In this document: piece by piece, positions 1 to 6,276 of the stretch
Layout: every line of letters starts with the position of its first letter
How positions within the stretch are numbered: position 1 is the stretch's first letter
Translations under genes and position numbers: made by a program
The notes under the pieces: model-generated
The model's input: only the letters and a program-made list of their open reading frames with translations
What the model was told of the DNA's origin: nothing
The model's database searches: none
Source: an uncultured Oscillospiraceae bacterium
Lineage (GTDB): Bacteria > Bacillota > Clostridia > Oscillospirales > Oscillospiraceae
Assembly: GCA_910587645.1 (NCBI GenBank)
Contig: CAJUNA010000023.1
Location: 1-22,796, forward strand
DNA length: 22,796 nt
Direction: 5' to 3'

Positions 1-551
1 CGGGCGTTTCAGTATGTAGCCGATAGTGGTCGCTGACCATGCGTAGGGGTCTGTGTATTTTGCCGCCCGGACTGGCTCGCCTGTCCGCTTCCAATGCTCG
101 GACGGGATAGGGATTTTCTCGGCGCGGAGTACCTTTGCTATGCTGGCTATGGTTTCCCCGGCAAGGACGCTCTGGAAGATGCGGCGCACCACGGCGGCGG
201 CCTCCTCGTCAATCAACCATTCGCCTTTTTCCTCTTTGGAAGCGCGGTAGCCATAGCAGACACTGCCCGAACAGCGTAAGCCCTTTTCGATTCTGGATTT
301 AAAAACGGTCTTGATTTTGCGGCTGGTGTCGGCAACATACCACTCGTTTATCACGTCACGCCCGATTCGGCTCTGGTCTTTGATGATAACTGTTGCCACG
401 TTCCCCGCCCGGATTTCGTCCAACATAGCGTCAAGCCCCGGACGCTTAAACGTAGTTCCCCGGATTCCGTCATCGGTAAAGTACCGGATATTGGTAAAGC
501 CGTTTTTCCTTGCGTAATCCTCTAAAAACCGCTTCTGAGAAGCGGTTTGTC
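1..551 (-). pseudogene. Large serine recombinase remnant (N-terminus missing, internal deletion), continues past window start
   Basis: The minus strand from about 551 to 1 is one open frame with no start codon, and an in-frame TGA lies just upstream (about 549-551). The translation contains LEDYARKNGFTNIRYFTDDG, then VIIKDQSRIGRD, then NEWYVADTSRKIKTVFKSR, RCSGSVCYGYRA, an EEAAAVVRRIF segment and KYTDPYAWSATTIGYILKRP. This is the order seen in large serine recombinases of Firmicutes mobile elements (resolvase, then recombinase domain). Family knowledge says the first roughly 30 residues, carrying the catalytic serine (YxRxSxD), should precede LEDYARKNG; they are absent. The stretch normally found between SRIGRD and NEW (roughly 40-50 residues of the catalytic domain) is also absent, although the frame stays open. 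It is therefore inactive as written. It points the same way as the adjacent regulator. Confidence 0.85.
526..548 (-). terminator. Perfect 11-bp dyad at the recombinase/regulator junction, possible terminator of the HTH-TPR gene
   Basis: AAACCGCTTCT and AGAAGCGGTTT are perfect inverted 11-mers separated by a single G. Read on the minus strand, the stem is followed by TTTTTAG, so it can act as a short-tailed intrinsic terminator 17 bases after the stop of the gene at 565-1533. One arm is made of codons of the truncated recombinase (Gln-Lys-Arg-Phe), so the dyad sits exactly on the junction between recombinase remnant and flanking DNA. The loop is tight and the T-run short, so termination is likely but not certain. 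Confidence 0.5.
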
Positions 552-564
552 AAGGGCAAATTCA

Positions 565-1533
565 CTATCCCATCGGAGAGCAGTAAAAAGGAAATTCCAC
601 TCCCAAACGCTCTTTGGCGGCCTTTTCTAAGAGCAGGCGGTTATGGTCATTTCCGATTACTCTATAGAGACAGTAGGCATTTTGATAGTATTCCCTGCAC
701 TTGTCCAGATTGCCCTGGTAGAAATAGCATCCGCCCATAAGGTCCAGAATTGCAGGCAAAAATTGATAGTGTGCATACTCCACACAAATTTTCCGCCCTA
801 ACTCTGCCACCTCAAGGGCATCGTTATAGCGTCCCAACTTAAAAAGCGCATTAGTGTAATTACAAGCAACCAGGGCAAACTTTCCGGCATACCGGGACAT
901 ACCCTCACGATAGTGCTTCTGCACATACTTAAGCAATTGACGGTAAATGTCAATTGCTTTTTTTGGCTGTCCCATCTGTGCGTAGGTTACGGCGATATGG
1001 TTTAGCAGCGTGGTTTCCTCCATACTGTACAAGTTCAGATTAATTTCCTCCAAATCAAGGTTTGGAATCGTCATACGCAAAGCATCCAGCAAAAGTTCCA
1101 GCCGCTCCTCTGAAGTGTAGGGACCATCCCGCTTGCCAAAGGTGACCCGCTCGTTTATAATGTACTGACGGATGATTCGATCATCCGGTTCCGCAAGTTT
1201 TTCCAGTTCCTCCAGTTTTTGCAGACCTGCCTCCTGGATTCCAGCACGATTTTCAGGTGCGGCCCGATAAAACCGTATGCTGTCGGCACGAATTTCATCC
1301 TGCAAAGCTTTGATTTTCAGCTCATTCTTGCTCAACAGGGCAAAATATCGCTCATCCGGCAGGCCCAACCGCTGGAGAAAGGCGCGAATACGGTTGTAAG
1401 AGGGCATCTGCTTCCCGTTTTCCATGCGGGAAATGGTAATAGGATCGCAGATTCCTTCGCATAGCTGCTCCTGGGTGATTCCTTGCTTTATCCGCTCCTG
1501 TTTGATGTACTCGCCAAGAAACAGTTCTTTCAT
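565..1533 (-). CDS. HTH (XRE) + TPR transcriptional regulator, RRNPP-like
   Basis: 322 residues. The N-terminal XRE-type helix-turn-helix covers about residues 6-65 (IKQERIKQGITQEQLCEGI, then ISRMENGKQMPS). It is followed by a helical region with tetratricopeptide-like motifs (about 170-305; for example HIAVTYAQMGQPKKAIDIYR and ALFKLGRYNDALEVAELGRK). This arrangement is typical of RRNPP-type regulators (Rgg, PlcR, NprR), whose TPR domain binds a small peptide; peptide control here is inference. The start ATG has an AGAGGAGG site 7 bases upstream. A consensus promoter (TTGACA / TATAAT) and a 13-bp dyad lie just upstream. The divergent neighbour is an S41-peptidase-like lipoprotein. No obvious propeptide gene was found in the intergenic region. 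Confidence 0.85.
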   Translation of the reverse strand: MKELFLGEYIKQERIKQGITQEQLCEGICDPITISRMENGKQMPSYNRIRAFLQRLGLPDERYFALLSKNELKIKALQDEIRADSIRFYRAAPENRAGIQEAGLQKLEELEKLAEPDDRIIRQYIINERVTFGKRDGPYTSEERLELLLDALRMTIPNLDLEEINLNLYSMEETTLLNHIAVTYAQMGQPKKAIDIYRQLLKYVQKHYREGMSRYAGKFALVACNYTNALFKLGRYNDALEVAELGRKICVEYAHYQFLPAILDLMGGCYFYQGNLDKCREYYQNAYCLYRVIGNDHNRLLLEKAAKERLGVEFPFYCSPMG

Positions 1534-1575
1534 GGACGGCCCTCCTCTTTCGTTCGGTAGGAAGTGACTGGAATC

Positions 1576-1603
1576 ATTATATATTCTTTATACTCCATGT
1601 CAA
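1576..1603 (-). promoter_or_regulatory. Sigma-A promoter of the HTH-TPR regulator
   Basis: On the minus strand TTGACA (1598-1603) and TATAAT (1576-1581) are separated by 16 bases. Both hexamers are perfect consensus. The start codon at 1533 lies about 43 bases downstream of the -10 box, leaving a leader that includes the AGAGGAGG ribosome site. Confidence 0.8.
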
Positions 1604-1613
1604 GATGGACCTG

Positions 1614-1647
1614 TCGTTTTGTGTTATTTGGGGGTAACACAAAACGA
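1614..1647. promoter_or_regulatory. Perfect 13-bp inverted repeat, probable regulator binding site
   Basis: TCGTTTTGTGTTA (1614-1626) and TAACACAAAACGA (1635-1647) are perfect inverted copies with an 8-base spacer (TTTGGGGG). The dyad ends 11 bases upstream of the -35 box of the HTH-TPR gene and lies between the two divergent genes. That position suits an activator or autoregulatory site acting on both. It has no following T-run on the plus strand, so it is not read as a terminator. Confidence 0.6.
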
Positions 1648-1829
1648 TATAGATTTTCCAAGAGAAGTGTAATATTATATAACAAGGTTTCTGGTGGTAC
1701 TCAGGATACATCAAAGTTTCTCAACTTTATTTTTTGTCGATGGTAAAGTTCTTGGATAGCAGATTATATGCCTTCTCTATGCAGACAGATTTTTGCAGCT
1801 TCCAGATTTGTTTATATAAGGAGTGCCAC

Positions 1830-3206
1830 ATGAAAAAGCGATTATCTTTTATTTTTATATTTCTCTGCTTTCTCCTATCCCTGGCCGCCTGTCAAAACAA
1901 CGAGGCGCCTGCGTCCGAACCAGCGGAGCCGCCTACGGAAAACACCCAGCCGGAGCCTGCCGCGCCGCCGGAACCGGAGCAAGATTCCGAACTGCCGCAG
2001 CGGGAGAAGGACTGGATGGAGGATATCGAGTTTTTGCGGACGGAGTATAAGAAGAGACATCTGGACCCCTTCTATCTATGCACGGAGGAAGAATTTGACT
2101 GGAAGCTTGACCAGTTGGCTGGACGGCTGGCAGAACTTTCAGATAACGACATCACCTTTGAGATCATGGCGATTATTGCTGGAATGGGGGATGTTCACAC
2201 AGTCGCTTTAGAACCGGCGTATGTGCTGGATGAAACCCTTGCTGTAGGCGTCCGGTATTTTGGCGAGCGGTTGTATTTGTATGGATATCAAAAGGGATAC
2301 GAACAATTTGAACCGTATTTGATGCAGGAGGTTGTTGCTATAAACGGAATAGATATCGCATATCTCCGAAAAAAAGCAGAAAGCGTCCTCGATCCACACA
2401 ACGTCTGGCACACGAAAGAAAATGCCGTCTTTCTCTACAGGCTCCCCGCTTTTTTGGATTGGGCAGGCTGCGATTACCAGGAAGGATATACCTTTCAAAT
2501 TCTGAATGCCAACCAGGAAGTGGAATCCATTCCGGTTCCCGTCGTTTCAAGCAAGGATCTGGATCCAGGAGAGTGGGTCGTAGCGGAAAATCTGAAGACA
2601 ATTTCCTATTTGAAGGGAGGCAACTGGGCCTCGTACTGTCACGGCGAAAACGGTGGGTTTGTGTACATGGTTTTCAGCGATCTTGATGAGACTTCTATTG
2701 TCCTGTACCAAAATCTTTTTCAAGAGACCGTTCAGCTGATAAATGCCCACCCGGATTGTGGGAAATTGGTCATAGACCTTCGAAATCACGGAGGAGGACG
2801 ATCCTATTTGCTGGATTTCCTCCGTGAAATCGTGGGGGAAATGAAGACGCCTTGGATGGAACAGGTCTATGTGGTTACCAGCGGCACTACGATGTCTGCG
2901 GCTATAAGCTGCATCGAAATGTTCCAGATGGAGCTGGATGCTATAGTAATTGGTGAACCTACCGGGCAGTTCACGTCATTTTTCGGGTACTCTTTTATGG
3001 AACCAATCGTATTGCCCCATTCGCAAATCCACGTTAACTTTGGAAATTACTGGCACCAGGGCGCATCTTCGGAGGAGATATACGATGAAAACGGCAGGCT
3101 CTACCCATGGGAAAACACGATTCTCCCGGATGTGTACGTCTATCAGGATATCGAAGATATCCGTCAGGGGAAGGACAGCGTGTTGGAGTGGGTGCTGAAA
3201 CAGTAA
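1830..3206 (+). CDS. S41-peptidase-like lipoprotein
   Basis: 458 residues from the ATG at 1830, which has AAGGAG 6 bases upstream; the frame is open further upstream but without a ribosome site. The N-terminus is a lipoprotein signal peptide (MKKR, hydrophobic core, LAAC with Cys21), followed by a Pro/Glu-rich linker to about residue 50. The C-terminal half looks like the core of tail-specific (S41/Ctp/tricorn-like) proteases: LVIDLRNHGGG (R318-G323) and VVTSGTTMSAA with the presumed nucleophile Ser356, then VIGEPTGQF. A lysine about 25 residues after the serine, as in the classical Ser-Lys dyad, is not seen, so catalysis may follow the tricorn-type variant or be lost. The protein would be anchored outside the membrane. 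It is divergent from the HTH-TPR regulator and shares its control region. Substrate unknown. Confidence 0.8.
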   Translation: MKKRLSFIFIFLCFLLSLAACQNNEAPASEPAEPPTENTQPEPAAPPEPEQDSELPQREKDWMEDIEFLRTEYKKRHLDPFYLCTEEEFDWKLDQLAGRLAELSDNDITFEIMAIIAGMGDVHTVALEPAYVLDETLAVGVRYFGERLYLYGYQKGYEQFEPYLMQEVVAINGIDIAYLRKKAESVLDPHNVWHTKENAVFLYRLPAFLDWAGCDYQEGYTFQILNANQEVESIPVPVVSSKDLDPGEWVVAENLKTISYLKGGNWASYCHGENGGFVYMVFSDLDETSIVLYQNLFQETVQLINAHPDCGKLVIDLRNHGGGRSYLLDFLREIVGEMKTPWMEQVYVVTSGTTMSAAISCIEMFQMELDAIVIGEPTGQFTSFFGYSFMEPIVLPHSQIHVNFGNYWHQGASSEEIYDENGRLYPWENTILPDVYVYQDIEDIRQGKDSVLEWVLKQ

Positions 3207-3236
3207 ATATACAAAGATTAGGAGAAATATAGCTTA

Positions 3237-3461
3237 TGCGGTTTCAGCGGGGATGGAACCCGTGATTCCTCCGAAGAAAATCGCAGAGAACAGCGTGACT
3301 ATGACAAATATCTCTATAAATTGCGTCATCTGGTGGAAAATTGCTTTCTGGCCCTGAAACGTTGGAGAGGTATTGCCGGTCGCTATGCCAAGGTCTCAGA
3401 TGCTTTTATTGCTGCGCTACACGTCCGTTGTATCGCTATTTGGGCTGCTATCTGCGCTTAA
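3237..3461 (+). pseudogene. IS5-family transposase, C-terminal fragment with frameshift
   Basis: Two frames joined at an A-run near 3275-3280 give first AGMEPVIPPKK, then NRREQRDYDKYLYKLRHLVE, NCFLALKRWRGIAGRYAK and ...RCIAIWAAICA, with TAA at 3459-3461. This is the conserved C-terminus of IS5-family DDE transposases, in which HLVEN carries the last catalytic acid (E). One A appears to be missing from the A-run. The N-terminal two thirds of a transposase are absent, so this is a dead fragment, not an intact insertion sequence. Confidence 0.8.
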
Positions 3462-3481
3462 CCTGTTTAGACGATATCTAG

Positions 3482-3500
3482 CAAAACAGCGGCTGTTTTG
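3482..3500. repeat. Hairpin after the IS5 fragment
   Basis: CAAAACAG and CTGTTTTG are perfect inverted 8-mers with a CGG loop, 20 bases after the IS5 transposase stop. The hairpin probably belongs to the end region of the decayed element. There is no long T-run after it. Confidence 0.45.
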
Positions 3501-3589
3501 AGTTTAAGAAAGAGACTTTCTACAGGGTGGCGCTCGTTATATATTTGCCAGACTGCATGTCTGGGTTGCTTTGGATCAACGTAACTGGA

Positions 3590-3830
3590 AATGGCCAAGA
3601 TTCCGCCTCGCTTCCGAGACCTGCCGGATCCAGCCGTGTCAGGCATATTTGCTGGTGAACCGGATACCCAGAATGCGGCGAATGCGGAGAACCCGCTTGT
3701 CGTTTACAGGTGCACTGTAATAATACGCCAGATCGTCCTGGATACGCCGATAGTCCTTATCTGGGTTCTCAACATGGATCTTCTTCACCAGCCTGGCCAG
3801 CCGCCCATTTTCACCTTTTCCAGAAGGGGG
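3590..3830 (-). pseudogene. IS3-family transposase (orfB) fragment
   Basis: The minus strand, read from about 3830 down, gives GKGENGRLARLVKKIHVENP, DKDYRRIQDDLAYYY, VNDKRVLRIRRILGIRFTSKYA, an in-frame TGA (3639-3641), then HGWIRQVSEARRNLGHF. The pattern HVENPDKxYRRIxDDL...VNDKRVLRIxR...KYA(N)HG matches the N-terminal helix-turn-helix part of IS3/IS150-type orfB transposases. The stop replaces the Asn expected before HG. The DDE catalytic domain is missing. The element may extend to about 4012 on the right, where TGATATGCCCCCTACAAGAC (minus strand) looks like an IS3-type end; that boundary is a guess. Confidence 0.7.
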
Positions 3831-3839
3831 TTCCGATCC

Positions 3840-4195
3840 ACCATAGATGTCCCCCGGTCTCGTTCAGAGATTTTCTATGACAATGATCCTCCTTTGCTCA
3901 GTTCAGCACAAGGTTTCTAGAACGAGGGTTGTATTTTTCCGCGATAGCCATGGAGCGGCCCTGACCGGACAGAGTTTACTATTTCGTTGCCTGTCTTGTA
4001 GGGGGCATATCACTTTGTCTCAAAGAGCCGGGTTTAGGGAGACTCCAAAACAAGCATTTTTATGGGCTTCCGGTTCAGCAAAAATTCCGGAGTGCGTCCA
4101 CACCCATATAGCTTGCTACAATGGGGACAACCCAGCAGTGAGAGATACAATCCCGACTGCACAGAGGCCCCGCTATGCTTGAAATGCAGTCGCCA
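3840..4195. other. Non-coding stretch between insertion-sequence remnants and tRNA-Arg
   Basis: No gene could be supported here. Plus-strand frames are short, lack ribosome sites and do not resemble known proteins. The left part (to about 4012) is probably the decayed upstream half of the IS3-type element. Confidence 0.5.
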
Positions 4196-4231
4196 TTTTG
4201 AGACGAGAGACAAGAAGAGTCCGTCTCAAAA
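4196..4231. repeat. Perfect 10-bp inverted repeat of unknown role
   Basis: TTTTGAGACG (4196-4205) and CGTCTCAAAA (4222-4231) are perfect inverted copies around a 16-base spacer. It lies about 30 bases upstream of the tRNA-Arg -35 box. It is not followed by a T-run on either strand, so a terminator is unlikely. It could be paired ends of a lost element or an operator. Confidence 0.5.
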
Positions 4232-4259
4232 AATATTAGAAAAAATTTTGCTTTTTCTA

Positions 4260-4288
4260 TTGCATTTCTAAAAAAAGTGTGGTAATAT
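4260..4288 (+). promoter_or_regulatory. Promoter of tRNA-Arg
   Basis: TTGCAT (4260-4265) and TAATAT (4283-4288) are separated by 17 bases. The expected transcription start is about 4295, some 17 bases before the mature tRNA 5' end. Confidence 0.65.
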
Positions 4289-4311
4289 ACATAAGCTACT
4301 TAATGTGGTAC

Positions 4312-4388
4312 GCGCCGTTAGCTCAGCTGGATAGAGCGTCTGGCTACGGACCAGAAGGCCGGGGGTTCGAATCCCTCACGGCGTGCCA
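4312..4388 (+). tRNA. tRNA-Arg (anticodon ACG)
   Basis: A 77-nt cloverleaf. The acceptor arm is GCGCCGT paired with ACGGCGT (one G-U pair at the end). The D-arm is GCTCAGCTGGATAGAGC, and the anticodon arm TCTGG/CCAGA encloses loop CTACGGA with anticodon ACG. The T-arm contains GGTTCGAATCC, and CCA is encoded. A-34 is normally converted to inosine so that CGU/C/A codons are read. It is followed directly by an intrinsic terminator and then by an integrase remnant, consistent with use of this tRNA as an attachment site. Confidence 0.97.
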
Positions 4389-4393
4389 GTGGC

Positions 4394-4432
4394 AAATCCC
4401 CGTGTTCTTTGAGAATGCGGGGATTTTTCTTT
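4394..4432 (+). terminator. Intrinsic terminator of tRNA-Arg
   Basis: AAATCCCCG (4394-4402) pairs with CGGGGATTT (4418-4426), followed by TTCTTT. It starts 6 bases after the encoded CCA. Confidence 0.85.
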
Positions 4433-4576
4433 GCCTTTAGCGGGTTTCTTGCACAAAAAGTTCGGTTTCGAAGTGGCGGGATATCTCTATACCCTAGCAA
4501 ATACCCTTTACAGATATTTTTCTGCAAGGGGTATGCCGCAACCACTTCAACTGCTCTTTTTCATCCGCTCAATATA

Positions 4577-4729
4577 CTACTGCATCCTGTCCGCGCTATC
4601 CCACTTCATCTGGTCGGTGATGTGGCCGTATACGTCCAGCGTAAACGCCGCCGTAGCGTGTCCGAGATTTCCCTGTACCGTCTTAATGCCGTCCCCAGCA
4701 GGGGTGGAGACAACAGCGAACGTATGCCT
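4577..4729 (-). pseudogene. Tyrosine integrase, C-terminal catalytic stub
   Basis: Minus-strand translation: RHTFAVVSTPAGDGIKTVQG, NLGHATAAFTLDVYGHITDQ, MKWDSADRMQ, then TAG (4577-4579). It holds the second half of a phage/ICE tyrosine recombinase active site: the Arg of the HxLRH box, the LGH histidine and the DVYGH nucleophilic tyrosine. A TAA lies immediately upstream of the Arg codon and everything before it is missing. After the TAG the frame continues YIERMKK, which resembles the normal family C-terminus, so the stop may be slightly premature. The stub ends about 190 bases from the tRNA-Arg gene and reads towards it, the usual geometry of an integrated element. Confidence 0.85.
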
Positions 4730-4802
4730 TTATAGCATAATTAGTACAAGTGAATACCCACAAAGAGGTACAATGTGGGACGGGGGAGCCGGTACGATTA
4801 AA

Positions 4803-4847
4803 TCACGCGGAAAAAGTCAATGGACTTTTTCCGCGTGACTCTTTTTT
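4803..4847. terminator. Strong hairpin terminator, probably bidirectional
   Basis: TCACGCGGAAAAAGTC (4803-4818) and GACTTTTTCCGCGTGA (4823-4838) are perfect 16-bp arms around an AATG loop. On the plus strand CTCTTTTTT follows; on the minus strand the tail is TTTAATC. It lies 85 bases beyond the last gene of the minus-strand LacI operon and is the natural end of that transcript. It may also insulate against transcription from the tRNA side. Confidence 0.75.
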
Positions 4848-4922
4848 ACTGTGTAAGCTTACAGTCAGATACATAGTCTGCCACTATCTCCTTACTATGT
4901 TCCTCAACAACTAACTTACACT

Positions 4923-5675
4923 TCATTTGTTTTCATCATAGAGTTCCTCTATCCGCAAGGCCTCGTCCATCTGCCCATAAACCAAAAACTGTGAAAGAAA
5001 CACGATGTACCATACGCCGGTCACCGGCAGCAGGAGCAGCGTCCAAGGTGCAAACAGCACATAGACCGCCCAGTGCGCCAGCTGCAAAATACCAGTCCCC
5101 ATGACCCGCCAGAAGTACCTGATCAGAAACAGCAGCGCATTGCGCAGCCGGATGGCTGGAGCCTGCCGGAACAGCACGATCTGCGGCCAGAGCAGGGTAT
5201 TCGCCACCAGGATCAGCAGCAGCCCTGCCAGATATATGCCTATAGTCCCCATGGACGGCCCTGTCTCCGCCCACCAGAACAGCATCCCCATAAAGGCGTA
5301 CAGTCCCGCAAACAGTCCCATTACCGCACCTAAAAGCATGCTTCCCTGCCAGTTCTGCCGCCAGGAACGCTTCCAGCCGTCCAACCAGGGGGTCGGATCG
5401 TCCCGCAGGCCCCGCAGGACAGCGTCATACATCCCAGCCAAAAACGGCCCCGCAATCGCGCCGCCTGCGATGGAGCAGGGAAGAAGCACCAGGATGCTGG
5501 ATACGGCGACGGCATAAAATATTCCCGCCGCCAGCGGCGCAAAACCCACCAGAGTCAGCAGATTGATCTTCCACCACTGGCCAAACCGGTTGGACAGCAG
5601 CTGGCGGTAACGGTAAAAGCCTGTCTGCCGCTCGTTCTCATTATAGTGCGGATCTTCAGGAAACAGCAGCCCCAT
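4923..5675 (-). CDS. YesL-like (DUF624-type) polytopic membrane protein
   Basis: 250 residues. The N-terminus (MGLLFPEDPHYNENERQTG) is hydrophilic; about six hydrophobic segments follow (around residues 37-57, 60-82, 113-136, 144-165, 185-205, 208-235). A charged loop between the second and third reads YDAVLRGLRDDPTPWLDGWK then RSWRQNW. This matches the layout of YesL-like DUF624 proteins, which recur in Firmicutes carbohydrate loci and whose molecular role is unknown. AAGGAGG lies 8 bases upstream of the chosen ATG. It is the last gene of the operon headed by the LacI gene, 13 bases after the lipoprotein gene. The C-terminus (EALRIEELYDENK) is charged and presumably cytoplasmic. The family call rests on topology and local motifs, so it is moderate. 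Confidence 0.65.
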   Translation of the reverse strand: MGLLFPEDPHYNENERQTGFYRYRQLLSNRFGQWWKINLLTLVGFAPLAAGIFYAVAVSSILVLLPCSIAGGAIAGPFLAGMYDAVLRGLRDDPTPWLDGWKRSWRQNWQGSMLLGAVMGLFAGLYAFMGMLFWWAETGPSMGTIGIYLAGLLLILVANTLLWPQIVLFRQAPAIRLRNALLFLIRYFWRVMGTGILQLAHWAVYVLFAPWTLLLLPVTGVWYIVFLSQFLVYGQMDEALRIEELYDENK

Positions 5676-5688
5676 GAGTCATCCCTCC

Positions 5689-6276
5689 TTATGCAGCATA
5701 GTGGCAGTTCGACAGAAAGCCTGCCAGAATTTCCCACGCGCTGCCATCAAATTTTTCCTGGCAGGACAGCTCCACACTGATTGCATAGTTCCGGTACACA
5801 CCAAAGGCTGACGCGCCCCTGGCGTAGGGATTTGTGTCCGACTCGTAGGTATAGGTGATGACTGTAAATTCCTGGCCATTATAGGTCTCCATAGAGGTCC
5901 CCTCTATTGCATACTGGCTGGAGGCCATATCCATCCACTCCGCCGCGCTGCTCCTGGCCTTTTCAGCTTCGTTATAGCCTGCCAGCAGGACATAGACCTG
6001 CGCGTCATAGAGCTGGGCCTCATCGCCGTCCTCGTTGGTATAAGGCTCCGCCTCGCCAATAGACCAAGTGGCGTAATACATACCGTTGGCAGTCAGCGCG
6101 TCATTGTTCTCCCGGGGAGTTAGTCCTTCGGGCGTATCTATACCGATCACGTTCCCAACGCTCACCCAGTGTTCATCCCAGACCGCACCGTCCGCCGCCT
6201 GCCGGGGAACGGACTGAGCGCACCCCGCCAGACAGATACATCCCGCCAGCAGCAACGCATAAATATACCTTTTCAT
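5689..6276 (-). CDS. Hypothetical lipoprotein
   Basis: 195 residues from the ATG at 6276, supported by GGAAGGAG 8 bases upstream and by the signal peptide MKRYIYALLLAGCICLAGC. A start 30 bases further upstream would push the signal peptide inward and lacks a good site. The lipobox LAGC places the mature protein on the outer membrane face. The rest has no motif that I recognise; it is acidic and of mixed alpha/beta appearance (YYATWSIGEAEPY..., YVLLAGYNEAEKARSSAAEW, FTVITYTYESD). Its ATG overlaps the stop of the upstream gene (ATGA), so translation is probably coupled. It sits between a single-TM protein and a YesL-like protein in the LacI operon, suggesting the three act together at the membrane. 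Confidence 0.75.
   Translation of the reverse strand: MKRYIYALLLAGCICLAGCAQSVPRQAADGAVWDEHWVSVGNVIGIDTPEGLTPRENNDALTANGMYYATWSIGEAEPYTNEDGDEAQLYDAQVYVLLAGYNEAEKARSSAAEWMDMASSQYAIEGTSMETYNGQEFTVITYTYESDTNPYARGASAFGVYRNYAISVELSCQEKFDGSAWEILAGFLSNCHYAA

Noticed and set aside
1564..1746. Small plus-strand frame between the regulator and the S41 lipoprotein as a possible signalling propeptide
   Set aside because: It starts with GTG inside the regulator's promoter region, lacks a proper ribosome site and overlaps the -10, -35 and dyad elements. No secretion signal or conserved-looking C-terminus.
1734..1829. Upstream extension of the S41 lipoprotein
   Set aside because: The signal peptide and AAGGAG site fix the start at 1830.
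4318..4545. Minus-strand frame ending in LARREGFEPPAFWSVARRS
   Set aside because: It is the well-known spurious antisense translation of a tRNA gene (here tRNA-Arg).
4851..4862. 12-bp palindrome TGTAAGCTTACA
   Set aside because: Isolated palindrome between the terminator and the YesL-like gene's stop. No partner copies or promoter nearby, so no role could be supported.
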